Made by a program: the position numbers and the translations under genes. The notes beneath the pieces were generated by a model, which did not search any database, was not told the origin of the DNA, and was given only the letters and a program-made list of their open reading frames with translations. From Amycolatopsis keratiniphila subsp. keratiniphila (GTDB lineage: Bacteria; Actinomycetota; Actinomycetes; Mycobacteriales; Pseudonocardiaceae): a DNA stretch of 64,000 bases. Shown here piece by piece: positions 40,962 through 51,480 of the stretch. How positions within the stretch are numbered: position 1 is the stretch's first letter; each line of letters opens with the position of its first letter. The stretch is from NCBI RefSeq assembly GCF_001620365.2, contig NZ_LQMT02000033.1, positions 1 to 64,000 of the forward strand. The letters run 5' to 3'.

Positions 40962-41447
40962 TCAGGCGTCCAGCTCGGCCAGCGCCAGCTTCGCCTTCTC
41001 CAGCTCGGCTTCGAGCTGGGCCACCTTCGCTGCCTGCAGCTCGCGGGCTGCGTTGATGACCTCGTCGATCGGGCCCGACAGGTCCGCGTGCAGCTCCTTG
41101 GCGGCGCGGGACACGGCGGCGGCCGGGATCTCCAGGCCCTTCGCGACCCACTTGGCGCCGTTCTTGAGCTCGGCCTGCCACTCGCCGTCGGCGGTGCCGG
41201 TGACCGTGAGGGTCAGCTCGACGGTGCGGGTCTTCTTCGCCGTCGTGGCGACCTTCGGACGGCCACGCTTCGGCTTGGGGGACTCGACCGCCGCCTCTTC
41301 GGCAGCGGGTTCCGGGTTCTCCGGAGTCTCGGTCTTCGCCTCGGCCGGGGCTTCGGCCGTCTCCGCCTGCGGCGTCGAGTCGACGGGCGCTTCGGTAGCC
41401 GCTTCTTCGGACACGGCGTCAGTGCGTGTCAAGGCATCCACGGTCAT
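40962..41447 (-). CDS. Ala/Glu-rich protein with AT-hook-like motif, unknown
   Basis: A 161-residue protein. Residues ~1-65 are low complexity, acidic and rich in Ala, Glu, Pro and Thr. PKPKRGRPK near residues 57-65 is an AT-hook-like GRP core. A short beta-rich part (RTVELTLTVTGTADGEWQAE) follows, then a helical coiled-coil-like tail (AARELQAAKVAQLEAELEKA). The layout suggests a DNA-associated protein, but no family was recognised. ATG 41447 is chosen over GTG 41492, although AAGGAG lies rather far (13 nt) upstream of it. Confidence 0.7.
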   Translation of the reverse strand: MTVDALTRTDAVSEEAATEAPVDSTPQAETAEAPAEAKTETPENPEPAAEEAAVESPKPKRGRPKVATTAKKTRTVELTLTVTGTADGEWQAELKNGAKWVAKGLEIPAAAVSRAAKELHADLSGPIDEVINAARELQAAKVAQLEAELEKAKLALAELDA

Positions 41448-41547
41448 CGTCGGTGTCGTCTCCTTGCCCGGGTATGGGGTGGTACCCGGCACATCCTAGA
41501 ACAGGCGTTCGACTCGTGCCCGGCGGGGTGTGGTAAGCGTGCCGGAT

Positions 41548-41600
41548 GTCATGAAAGGGTCGTTCAGGACAAAAAGTGTCCTGAACGACCCTTTCATGAC
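41548..41600. terminator. Gene-end palindrome, family B (copy 2)
   Basis: Perfect 23-bp arms 41548-41570 and 41578-41600, identical to the arms of 26925-26977; only the 7-nt loop differs (AAAAAGT versus GAAAAAC). It lies 11 bp after the acs stop on the - strand. Confidence 0.85.
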
Positions 41601-41611
41601 GTTTGGGACGG

Positions 41612-43582
<1,971 letters not shown>

Positions 43583-43682
43583 GGTGCGATGCCTCCTGTG
43601 ATTCGCGTGTCTTCACGCCCGTTGGCACGCTATCGACGTTACGACGCGAAGTAAAAGGTTGCATCGTGGTTGCGCGCGGCAT

Positions 43683-44261
43683 TCACACGCTTGAGGACAA
43701 GGCGGTACGGACCGCCGGCCATTCTGGTCCGGTCAGCGAGTAGACGACGGTGTCGCGGATGGTCCCGTCCGGCCGGACGCGATGCGCGCGCAGCACCCCT
43801 TCCCGTTGTGCGCCGAGACGTTCGATCGCCTTCTGCGACTTGAGGTTGCGGATATCGGTCTCCCACGAGACGCGGTTCGCGCCGAGGTCGTCGAAAGCGT
43901 GGCGCAGCAACAGGAGTTTCGACGCGCGGTTGAGCCCGGTCCGCTGCCATTCGGAACCGATCCAGGTGTAGCCGACGGAAACGATCTTGTGGCGCGCGTT
44001 CATCGCGTAGAACGACGTCGTGCCCGCGACCTCGCCGGTACGCGCGTCGATCTGCGCCCAGGCGCGGCGGTCGGGGTCGGCGAGGATGTCTTCGACCATC
44101 GCTTCGGCGGCGGCGAGATCCCGCGGTTGCCGGAGGCTGAGCCAGGTCCAGATCGCCGGGTCGGAGCCCGCCGCGAAGAGGCCCTTGGTGTGGTCGCGGG
44201 TGAGGGGTTCGAGGCGGACGCGTTCACCGGTCAGGGTCGCGTGGTCGTTCCAGTCGGTCAC
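43683..44261 (-). CDS. GNAT acetyltransferase (RimJ/RimL type)
   Basis: A 192-residue N-acetyltransferase of the Acetyltransf_3 group. LTGERVRLEPLTRDHTKGL is the usual start; VGYTWIGSEWQRTGLNRASK contains the degenerate acetyl-CoA loop (QRTGLN), and NLKSQKAIERLGAQREGVLR is the last conserved block. The substrate, a protein N-terminus or small molecule, is unknown. GTG 44261 is preferred because the preceding codons are not conserved. Confidence 0.88.
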   Translation of the reverse strand: MTDWNDHATLTGERVRLEPLTRDHTKGLFAAGSDPAIWTWLSLRQPRDLAAAEAMVEDILADPDRRAWAQIDARTGEVAGTTSFYAMNARHKIVSVGYTWIGSEWQRTGLNRASKLLLLRHAFDDLGANRVSWETDIRNLKSQKAIERLGAQREGVLRAHRVRPDGTIRDTVVYSLTGPEWPAVRTALSSSV

Positions 44262-44376
44262 GATCTTGACGGTACGACCGGCAATGGCCTTACTGGATAG
44301 CCAGTTTTGAAGCATTCGAGAAGGCCACTGCGGCGTTGCCTATGCTCGCGGGAACGATCGACGAAGGCGAGGCACC

Positions 44377-44874
44377 ATGGCCGAAGAGCGGGAAGAGCTC
44401 ACCTGGGAGTTGTTCGGGACGGCCGGCAGGGATCTGGCACAGGCCGTCGCCGACGACGGCTTCGAGCCGGACCTGATCCTGTCGATCGCGCGCGGCGGGC
44501 TGTTCGTCGCCGGAGCGCTCGGCTACGCGCTGGACGTCAAGAACCTGCACGTGATGAACGTCGAGTTCTACACCGGCGTCGACCAGCGTCTCGACCTGCC
44601 GGTGATGCTGCCGCCGGTGCCGAACGTCGTCGACCTGACGAAGAAGAAGGTGCTCGTCGCCGACGACGTCGCGGACACGGGCGCGACCCTGAAGCTGGTC
44701 CGCGACTTCTGCGCCGACCACGTCGCCGAGGTGCGCTGCGCGGTCGTCTACGAGAAGCCGCGCTCCGAGGTCGAATGCGAGTACGTCTGGAAGCACACGG
44801 ACCGGTGGATCAACTTCCCGTGGTCGGTGCAGGCGCCTGTGGTGCGGCGCGAGGGCCAGGTGCTGGACGCGTGA
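44377..44874 (+). CDS. Purine-type phosphoribosyltransferase
   Basis: A 165-residue type I PRTase. SIARGGLFVAGALGYAL is the pyrophosphate loop and VLVADDVADTGATLKLV the PRPP loop. The size and short C-terminal hood fit xanthine/hypoxanthine-guanine salvage enzymes; a regulatory PRTase is possible. GAGG lies 5 nt upstream of ATG 44377, and TATGCT (44341-44346) may be the -10. It overlaps the Fic-like gene (GTGA). Confidence 0.88.
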   Translation: MAEEREELTWELFGTAGRDLAQAVADDGFEPDLILSIARGGLFVAGALGYALDVKNLHVMNVEFYTGVDQRLDLPVMLPPVPNVVDLTKKKVLVADDVADTGATLKLVRDFCADHVAEVRCAVVYEKPRSEVECEYVWKHTDRWINFPWSVQAPVVRREGQVLDA

Positions 44875-45602
44875 CGGATCCGCTGAAGCCACTGCTGGAC
44901 CTCGAAGGGGTCGCGGCGGCCGCGAAATCGGCTCAGGACGCGGTGTTCGCCGTCCACCGGCTGCCCGCCAACCTGCGCGGCGGCGCGGCGACGGCCGCCG
45001 AAGCGTCCGTGCGGTCGGCGCGGGCGTCGGCGGGGATCGAAGGCGCCGCGCCCGAACTGCCGGAATCCGGCGAGGTGACCGATCCGGTGCTGGCTGGCGC
45101 GTTGCGGGTCGCGGAAGCGCTCGAAGGCCTGCTCCCGACGTGGCGGCGGGCGCCGCTGCAGGCGTTGGCGCGCCTGCACGTTCTCGCCGCGTCGGATCTG
45201 GTGACGGATCTCGACGCGCTGGGGCGGCCGCGGTCGTCCGGTGACGTCGGGCCGCGGCTGGAGATGCTGGCGCAACTGGTCACCGGCGCGACGTCGGTGC
45301 CGGGGCCGGTGCTGACCGCCGTCGTGCACGGGGAACTGTTGGCGCTCAAGCCTTTCGGCTCCGCGGACGGGGTCGTCGCGCGGGCGGCGGCACGGCTTTC
45401 GGCGGTGGCGACCGGGCTGGACCCGAAGGCGCTGACGGTGCCGGAGGTCGCGTACTTCCGGCGTGTACCGAAGTACCTCGAAGCCGCTTCAGGCTTCTCC
45501 AGCGGGTCTCCTGAAGGCGTTCGCGCTTGGCTGCTCTTCTCGTGCGAAGCGTTCGAGGCGGGCGCTCGTGAGGCGAAGTCCATCTCCGACGCCGCCGGCT
45601 GA
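44871..45602 (+). CDS. Degenerate Fic-domain-like protein
   Basis: A 243-residue protein often annotated vaguely as oxidoreductase. By eye it follows the Fic layout: SARASAGIEGAA near residues 48-59 resembles the inhibitory-helix S-x-IEG region of Fic proteins, and ALKPFGSADGVVARAAARL near 157-176 aligns with the active loop HPFxxGNGRxxR. The catalytic His is replaced by Lys and GNGR by ADGV, so AMP transfer is not expected. It is coupled to the PRTase gene by a GTGA overlap, which suggests a joint role in nucleotide metabolism or regulation. Confidence 0.65.
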   Translation: MTDPLKPLLDLEGVAAAAKSAQDAVFAVHRLPANLRGGAATAAEASVRSARASAGIEGAAPELPESGEVTDPVLAGALRVAEALEGLLPTWRRAPLQALARLHVLAASDLVTDLDALGRPRSSGDVGPRLEMLAQLVTGATSVPGPVLTAVVHGELLALKPFGSADGVVARAAARLSAVATGLDPKALTVPEVAYFRRVPKYLEAASGFSSGSPEGVRAWLLFSCEAFEAGAREAKSISDAAG

Positions 45603-45607
45603 CCTCT

Positions 45608-45659
45608 GGCGAGATCCCACATGGGATCTTGCCCAGGTGTAGTGCGTGACCACATGGTC
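45608..45659. promoter_or_regulatory. Two related inverted repeats before the 3-hydroxybutyrate operon
   Basis: Site 1 (45608-45633) has arms AGATCCCA/TGGGATCT extended to 12 bp with one mismatch; site 2 (45648-45659) is GACCACATGGTC. Both share the core CCACATGG and are 32 bp apart (centre to centre, about three helical turns), 35-80 bp upstream of the SDR start. They look like paired operators; site 1 could also end the preceding operon. Confidence 0.5.
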
Positions 45660-45691
45660 TAAGCGCCCCGGGCGACCTAACGTCGTCCGGC

Positions 45692-46450
45692 ATGAGTGGT
45701 GCGTATCACAGCGATCTGGCCGGTAAGTCCGCGCTGGTCACCGGCGCGGCGGGCGGGATCGGCCTGGCCTGCGCCGAAGCGCTCGCCGAGGCCGGGGCCA
45801 AGGTCCATCTCGTCGACATCGACGACGCCGTCGAGAAGGCGGCGGCCGGAGTCGACGGCATCGCGCACGTCGTCGACCTCACCGACGCCAAGGCCGTCGA
45901 GACCCTCCCCACCGAGATCGACATCCTCGTCAACAACGCCGGTTTCCAGCACATCGCGCCGATCCACGAGTTCCCGCCGGAGACGTTCACCCGCGTCCAG
46001 TCGCTCATGGTCACCGCGCCGTTCCTGCTCATCCGCCGTGCGCTGCCGAGCATGTACGAACGCGGCTGGGGGCGCGTGGTCAACATGTCCAGCGTCCACG
46101 GCCTCCGCGCGAGCCCGTTCAAATCCGCGTACGTCACCGCGAAACACGCACTCGAAGGCCTCTCCAAGGTCACCGCGCTCGAAGGCGCCGAACACGGCGT
46201 GACCAGCAACTGTGTCAACCCGGGCTACGTCCGGACGCCGCTGGTCACCGGCCAGCTCCAGGCGCAGGCCGAAGAGCACGGGCTCGAACGCGACGCCGTC
46301 ATCGAGCAGGTCCTGTTGCGGCGGTCGGCGATCAAACGGCTCATCGAACCGGCGGACGTCGCCGCGTGCGTGCTCTGGCTGTCCGGCGACCACGCCGCCC
46401 ACGTCACCGGCACCTCCATCCCCCTCGACGGCGGCTGGACCGCCGCGTGA
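45692..46450 (+). CDS. SDR dehydrogenase, probably 3-hydroxybutyrate dehydrogenase
   Basis: A 252-residue short-chain dehydrogenase. NAD site TGAAGGIGLACA, NNAGFQHIAPI, catalytic MSSVHG and YVTAKHA are complete. FQHIAPIHEFPPE and the substrate region VRTPLVTGQLQAQAEEHG resemble D-3-hydroxybutyrate dehydrogenases, which oxidise 3-hydroxybutyrate to acetoacetate. The context supports this: an MHS carboxylate transporter and a PucR-type regulator follow with overlaps, and PHB-hydrolase-like genes lie at 50-52 kb. Confidence 0.87.
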   Translation: MSGAYHSDLAGKSALVTGAAGGIGLACAEALAEAGAKVHLVDIDDAVEKAAAGVDGIAHVVDLTDAKAVETLPTEIDILVNNAGFQHIAPIHEFPPETFTRVQSLMVTAPFLLIRRALPSMYERGWGRVVNMSSVHGLRASPFKSAYVTAKHALEGLSKVTALEGAEHGVTSNCVNPGYVRTPLVTGQLQAQAEEHGLERDAVIEQVLLRRSAIKRLIEPADVAACVLWLSGDHAAHVTGTSIPLDGGWTAA

Positions 46451-46476
46451 ACCCCTCCCCGGAAAGGACCTCCTCG

Positions 46477-47793
46477 GTGACCACCCAGAACCGCGGCTCG
46501 ATCGCGAAGGTCGTCAGCGCCAGCCTGATCGGCACGACGATCGAGTGGTACGACTTCTTCCTCTACACCTCCGCCGCGGCGCTGGTGTTCGGCAAATTGT
46601 TCTTTCCCTCCAACGATCCGCTCACCGGCACGCTGCTGGCGTTCCTCACCTACGCCGTCGGCTTCCTCGCGCGGCCGATCGGCGGGCTGGTGTTCGGGCA
46701 TTTCGGCGACCGCGTCGGCCGCAAGAAGCTGCTGGTGCTGAGCCTGCTGCTGATGGGCGGGTCGACCTGCGCGATGGGCATCCTCCCGACCTACGCGACC
46801 GTCGGTGTGGTGGCGCCGATCCTGCTGACGCTGCTGCGGCTCGTGCAGGGTTTCGCGCTCGGCGGCGAATGGGGCGGCGCGGTGCTGATCGTCTCCGAAC
46901 ACGGCGACGACAAGCGCCGCGGGTTCTGGGCGTCGTGGCCGCAATGCGGTGCTCCCGGCGGCAACCTGCTCGCGACGGCGGTCTTGGCGATCCTCGCCGC
47001 GACGCAATCCGACGAAGCGTTCCTCAGCTGGGGCTGGCGCATTCCGTTCCTGCTGTCCGGTGTGCTCGTGGTGATCGGGCTGTGGATCCGGCTCGTGGTC
47101 AGCGAATCGCCGGTGTTCCTCGCGGCGCAGAAGAACGACAAGACCACGCACGCGCCGGTCGTCGAGGTGTTCCGCAAGAGCTGGCGCGCGGTGCTGATCA
47201 CGATCGGCTCCCGGATGGCGGAGAACGTCTCGTACTACGTGATCACCGCGTTCATCCTCGTCTACGTGACCACCGGGCTGAGCCTGCCGAAATCCGCCGG
47301 TCTCAACGCGGTGCTCATCGGCTCGGCGGTGCACTTCGTGACGATTCCCTTGTGGGGCAAGCTTTCCGACCGGATCGGCCGCCGCCCCGTCTACCTGTTC
47401 GGCGCGATCGGCATGGCGGTGTGGAGCTTCGTGTTCTTCGCGATGCTCGACACGAAGAACTCCGGCGTCATCATCCTCGCGGCGACCATCGGTCTGGTGC
47501 TGCACGGCGCGATGTACGGCCCGCAGGCCGCGTTCTTCTCCGAACAGTTCCCGACGCGGGTGCGCTACACCGGGCTTTCGGTCGGTGGGCAGCTGTCTTC
47601 GATCGCGGCGGGCGCGGTGGCTCCGCTCATCGCGGTGGCACTGTTCAAGGAGTTCGGCAGCACGGTCCCGGTGTCGCTCTACGTGGTCTCGATGTGCGCG
47701 CTGACCGTGATCGCCCTGCTCGCCGCCCGCGAGACCAAGGGTGAATCCCTGCACTCCGAAGTTCTCACGGAGCGCGGTCACGTGTCAGCATGA
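46477..47793 (+). CDS. MHS-family carboxylate:H+ symporter
   Basis: A 438-residue, 12-helix transporter. GTTIEWYDFFLYTSAAAL, GGLVFGHFGDRVGRKKLLVL and GFALGGEWGGAVLI are the MHS signatures, closely paralogous to the transporter at 39271. It probably imports 3-hydroxybutyrate or acetoacetate. GTG 46477 is chosen because GGAAAGGA stands 8 nt upstream; GTG 46447 overlapping the SDR stop is the alternative. Its end overlaps the regulator gene (ATGA). Confidence 0.9.
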   Translation: MTTQNRGSIAKVVSASLIGTTIEWYDFFLYTSAAALVFGKLFFPSNDPLTGTLLAFLTYAVGFLARPIGGLVFGHFGDRVGRKKLLVLSLLLMGGSTCAMGILPTYATVGVVAPILLTLLRLVQGFALGGEWGGAVLIVSEHGDDKRRGFWASWPQCGAPGGNLLATAVLAILAATQSDEAFLSWGWRIPFLLSGVLVVIGLWIRLVVSESPVFLAAQKNDKTTHAPVVEVFRKSWRAVLITIGSRMAENVSYYVITAFILVYVTTGLSLPKSAGLNAVLIGSAVHFVTIPLWGKLSDRIGRRPVYLFGAIGMAVWSFVFFAMLDTKNSGVIILAATIGLVLHGAMYGPQAAFFSEQFPTRVRYTGLSVGGQLSSIAAGAVAPLIAVALFKEFGSTVPVSLYVVSMCALTVIALLAARETKGESLHSEVLTERGHVSA

Positions 47794-49625
47794 CCGCTGT
47801 GGACGGAGCCGCGGAATTGCGCCGGCTGCTCGAACTGCTCGCCTCCGGCGCGGGCAGCGAGCAGCTGGCGCACGTCCCCGTGGACCCGAAGGCCACCGAG
47901 CTGGCGCTGCGGATCCGGGACACCGTCGCCGAGCACCGGCGGCGCGAGGCGGAGCTGGCCGCGTTGTTCGACACCGCCAGCGACCTCGCCCGGCTGGACG
48001 ATCCGGACGCCGTCCTCCGGTCGATCGTGCGGCGGGCGCGGGCGTTGCTCGGCGTGGACGTCTCGTATCTCAGTCTCAACGACGAGACCGAGGGCAAGAC
48101 CTACGTTCGCGTCACCGATGGGTCGGTTTCCGCGCTGTTCCAGGACATCGTGCTCGGCATGGGCGAGGGGCTCGGCGGGCTGGTCGCGCAGACCGCGCGG
48201 CCGTACGCGACGGCGGATTACTTCAACGACAAGCGGTTCCGCCACACGTCGTCGATCGACACCGGAGTGCTCGACGAAGGACTGACCGCGATCCTCGGGG
48301 TGCCGCTGGCGATCGGCAGCAAGGTCATCGGGGTGCTGTTCGCCTCGGACCGGACCACCCGCGAGTTCTCGCCCGACGAGGTCGCGCTGCTGTCGTCGCT
48401 GGCCGACCACGCGGCGATCGCGCTGGACAACGCGCATCTGCTCGACGAGACGCGTCGCGCGGTCGCCGAGCTGAACGCCGCGAACGCGACGATCAGCGCG
48501 CACAACGACGCGATGCGCCGGGCCGAGGACGCGCACGACCGGCTGATGGATCTCGTGCTGCGCGGCGGTGATCTGGCCGAGGTCGCCGCCGCGGTCGCGG
48601 ACGTGCTCGGCGGCGCCATCGCCGTCTATGACGCGGACGGCGCGGTCCTCGCCAGGACCGACGGTGAGCTGAGTCTTTCGCGCACCGCGGTTTCCGCGTC
48701 CAGGGCGAGCGGGCGCGCGGTGTCCACTGAGGACGGTTGGCTGTGCGCGGTCCAGGCAGGTCAGGAGTTCCTCGGCAGTCTGGTGCTGGGCGGCGGGCAC
48801 TCGCTCGGCGAGGCCGACCGGCGGCTGTTCGAGCGGGCGGGCGTGGTCACCGCCGTGCTGCTGATGCAACGGCGGTCCGTCGCGCGCGCCGAGGACGAGG
48901 TGCGCGGCGAGCTGCTGTCGGACCTGCTCACCGCGCCCGGCCGCAATCCGGCCGCGCTACTGGCACGCGGTCGGCGACTGGGGGTCGATTTGTCGACATC
49001 GCACGCGGTGCTGGTCGCGCATTCCGACGACGTCTCCCGGCGTCGGCTGGCCGCGGCGGCTTCGCGGCACGCGGACCTGGTCGGGGTGCACGCCGACGAG
49101 GTAGTGCTTCTCGTCCGTGGCGCGGATCCCGGTGTGCTGGCGCGATCGGTCGCCGCCGAACTGACGTCCACAATGGACTGCCCGGTGACGGTGGGCGCGG
49201 CGGGGCCGGCTGCGTCACCGAAGGCGCTGGCCGTGGCGCACGCCGAAGCCGCGCGATGTGTCGCGTCGCTGCTGGCGCTGGGCCGGGCGGGGGAAGGCGC
49301 GAGCATGGCCGACCTCGGCTTCGTCGGGCTGCTCCTCGGCGAGCACGCCGACCTCGGCGCGTACGTGGCCGCCACGATCGGCCCGGTGCTCGACTACGAC
49401 GAACGCCGCGGCACGGACCTGATCGGCACGCTCCGCGCGTATTTCGCCTGTGGCGGCAACTTGACGCGGGCGAAGGACCTGCTCCACGTGCACGTCAACA
49501 CCGTCGTCCAGCGACTGGACCGCATCGCGTCGCTGCTGGGCGAGCAATGGCAGGCGCCCGAGCGCGCGCTGGAACTCCAGCTCGCGCTCAGGCTGCATCG
49601 CCTCACCAGTGACCGAAACGGATGA
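47790..49625 (+). CDS. PucR-type regulator with GAF domain
   Basis: A 611-residue transcription factor. A helical N-terminus is followed by a GAF sensor (residues ~70-215; AILGVPLAIGSKVIGVLFASD), a second sensor-like region (~255-360) and a C-terminal PucR helix-turn-helix (DLIGTLRAYFACGGNLTRAK, then HVNTVVQRLDRI). It is translated with the transporter and SDR genes and is the likely regulator of this operon, possibly through the CCACATGG sites upstream. The last 23 bp overlap the converging nitroreductase gene. Confidence 0.9.
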   Translation: MTAVDGAAELRRLLELLASGAGSEQLAHVPVDPKATELALRIRDTVAEHRRREAELAALFDTASDLARLDDPDAVLRSIVRRARALLGVDVSYLSLNDETEGKTYVRVTDGSVSALFQDIVLGMGEGLGGLVAQTARPYATADYFNDKRFRHTSSIDTGVLDEGLTAILGVPLAIGSKVIGVLFASDRTTREFSPDEVALLSSLADHAAIALDNAHLLDETRRAVAELNAANATISAHNDAMRRAEDAHDRLMDLVLRGGDLAEVAAAVADVLGGAIAVYDADGAVLARTDGELSLSRTAVSASRASGRAVSTEDGWLCAVQAGQEFLGSLVLGGGHSLGEADRRLFERAGVVTAVLLMQRRSVARAEDEVRGELLSDLLTAPGRNPAALLARGRRLGVDLSTSHAVLVAHSDDVSRRRLAAAASRHADLVGVHADEVVLLVRGADPGVLARSVAAELTSTMDCPVTVGAAGPAASPKALAVAHAEAARCVASLLALGRAGEGASMADLGFVGLLLGEHADLGAYVAATIGPVLDYDERRGTDLIGTLRAYFACGGNLTRAKDLLHVHVNTVVQRLDRIASLLGEQWQAPERALELQLALRLHRLTSDRNG

Positions 49626-50187
49626 CGTCGTCGAAGTCGCGTCGGGCGATCGTGGTCGCCGACGAGCCGGGCGACGGACCGGATTCGGCGCCGTGCCCGA
49701 GCGCCACGACACCGATCGGGTCGTGATCCTCCGGCACGCCGAACTCGCTGTGAAGCCTCTCCACGCTTTCCGGTGCCAGCCCGAAGAACACTGCGCCGAG
49801 ACCTTCGTCGACGACCGTCTGCAGGATGAGCAACGTCGCCATCCCGGTGTCGACGTCCCAGTACGGCACGCGCCACCACGACTCGTCCCGATCTGCGACA
49901 CCCTTGTCCGGCTTGGCATAGCGGTCGAGGTACGCGTTCTTGACCGAAAGCGGGACGATCGCGACCGGGGCCGTGGTCACGGTTTCCGGCGCCCAGCTCG
50001 CCCCGAACTCCCAGAATTTCGCGAGTTCTTCGCCGGTGAGGACGAGAAATCCTTGTCCCTGGGAGAATCCGGCCGATGGACCCTTCAGCGCGTTGCGCAG
50101 GATGCGCTGAAGGCTCGCCTCGGCGACGGGCTCGTCGGTGAACTTCCGGACCATGCGACGGCGTCGTACGACGTCCTGGAATTCCAT
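49603..50187 (-). CDS. Nitroreductase-family flavoprotein
   Basis: A 194-residue FMN-dependent NAD(P)H oxidoreductase of the nitroreductase family. RRRRMVRKFTDEPV is the N-terminal FMN-phosphate region, GPSAGFSQGQGFLVLTG the middle part, and GLGAVFFGLAPE precedes the second FMN contact. ATG 50187 is the start. The 3' end overlaps the PucR-type gene. Substrate unknown. Confidence 0.88.
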   Translation of the reverse strand: MEFQDVVRRRRMVRKFTDEPVAEASLQRILRNALKGPSAGFSQGQGFLVLTGEELAKFWEFGASWAPETVTTAPVAIVPLSVKNAYLDRYAKPDKGVADRDESWWRVPYWDVDTGMATLLILQTVVDEGLGAVFFGLAPESVERLHSEFGVPEDHDPIGVVALGHGAESGPSPGSSATTIARRDFDDVIRFGHW

Positions 50188-50191
50188 GCGA

Positions 50192-51463
50192 TCAGCTTAG
50201 TGCGCAAGACGTCGCCAGGTCACCGCTCGCGCGCGGGATGGTCGCCGAAGCGGGTGGGCGGACGCCGTCGAGCCAGCCTTCGAGCGCGGTGAACGCCGTA
50301 CGGAAACACGGGCCGATGGGCCGCAGCTTGTCCGGATACGCGTCGTACAGCCCGTCGACGTGGGTGCCGTCGACGATCCGGTAGTAACGCTGGAGCCCGG
50401 CGCGGCCCTGCTCGGCGATCATCCGCTGATAGACATCGGAGTCACGGGTGATCGGCAGGAGCGTGTCGAGGGTGCCGTGCAGGGTGATCAGCGGTTTGCC
50501 GATCCGGCCGGTCAGCGAGATCCGTTCGACCGCGCGGTGCACCGACGGCGGGCGAGTGGCGTAGTCGTAGTCGGTTCCGGCGAACGACGGATCGAATTCG
50601 GCCTGATAGATGCGCTGGGTCAGGCCCCAATAGACGTCGTTGTGGTACGGCCAGAGGAATTCCGAACCCGGCGCGAAACCGGCGTCGAGGATCTCTTGAT
50701 GGGCTTGCGCGGAACCGGCGGCGTACGCGGGATAGGCCTTGATCGCGGGCGGCAGGAAGGTGAACAGGTTCGGGCCGTCTTCGTGCCAAAGCGTGCCCTC
50801 CCAGTCGATTCCGCCGTCGTAGAGCCACGGCCGGTTCTCGAGCTGCCAGCGGACGAGGTAGCCGCCGTTCGACATCCCGGCCGCGAGGGTGCGGCTCGGC
50901 AGGCGTCCGTAGCGGTGCGCGACGGCCGCCTTCGCGGCGATGGTCAGCTGCGTGACCCGCGAGTTCCACTCGGCGATCGCGTCACCGGGGCGGCGTCCAT
51001 CGGTGTGGAAGTCGGCTCCGGTGTTGCCCTTGTCGGTGGCGGCGAACGCGTAGCCGGCGGCGAGGACCTGGTCGCCGATCGCGCGGTCGTTCGCGTACTG
51101 CCGTCGCACGCCGGGCGATCCCGACACCACGAGGCCGCCGTTCCAGCGGTCGGGCAGCCGGAGCACGAACTGCGCGTCGTGGTGCCAGCCGTGCGTCGGG
51201 TTGGACGTCGACGAATCCGGGAAGTAGCCGTCGATCTGGATACCGGGAACGCCCTTGGGAGCGGGGAACCCCGCCGAGGTGAGCCCGGCCCAGTCCGCCT
51301 GGATGGTGTGCCCGGTGACCAGGGTGCCGATGGTCGTCAGATCGTCCAAACAGGACAGTCGTTGGGTCGCGGCGCCGGGAACGCGCACGTTCCCGCAACT
51401 GCTCGCCGCATGGGCGGGGGTGGCCAGGGCCAGCATCATCGCGAGGACCAGGAAGAGCCGCAT
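50192..51463 (-). CDS. Secreted 3-hydroxybutyrate-oligomer-hydrolase/tannase-like esterase
   Basis: A 423-residue exported alpha/beta hydrolase. Signal peptide MRLFLVLAMMLALATPAHA; nucleophile Ser in AAGMSNGGYLVRW; Asp likely in TLHGTLDTLLPITRDSD; His in DGTHVDGLYDA. The lid-rich layout fits tannase/feruloyl-esterase and 3-hydroxybutyrate oligomer hydrolases. The neighbouring PHB-depolymerase remnant and 3-hydroxybutyrate operon favour polyhydroxybutyrate degradation, an inference from context. ATG 51463 is the start. Its stop lies 4 bp from the nitroreductase start. Confidence 0.82.
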   Translation of the reverse strand: MRLFLVLAMMLALATPAHAASSCGNVRVPGAATQRLSCLDDLTTIGTLVTGHTIQADWAGLTSAGFPAPKGVPGIQIDGYFPDSSTSNPTHGWHHDAQFVLRLPDRWNGGLVVSGSPGVRRQYANDRAIGDQVLAAGYAFAATDKGNTGADFHTDGRRPGDAIAEWNSRVTQLTIAAKAAVAHRYGRLPSRTLAAGMSNGGYLVRWQLENRPWLYDGGIDWEGTLWHEDGPNLFTFLPPAIKAYPAYAAGSAQAHQEILDAGFAPGSEFLWPYHNDVYWGLTQRIYQAEFDPSFAGTDYDYATRPPSVHRAVERISLTGRIGKPLITLHGTLDTLLPITRDSDVYQRMIAEQGRAGLQRYYRIVDGTHVDGLYDAYPDKLRPIGPCFRTAFTALEGWLDGVRPPASATIPRASGDLATSCALS

Positions 51464-51480
51464 CGGCCGACGATAAGCGG

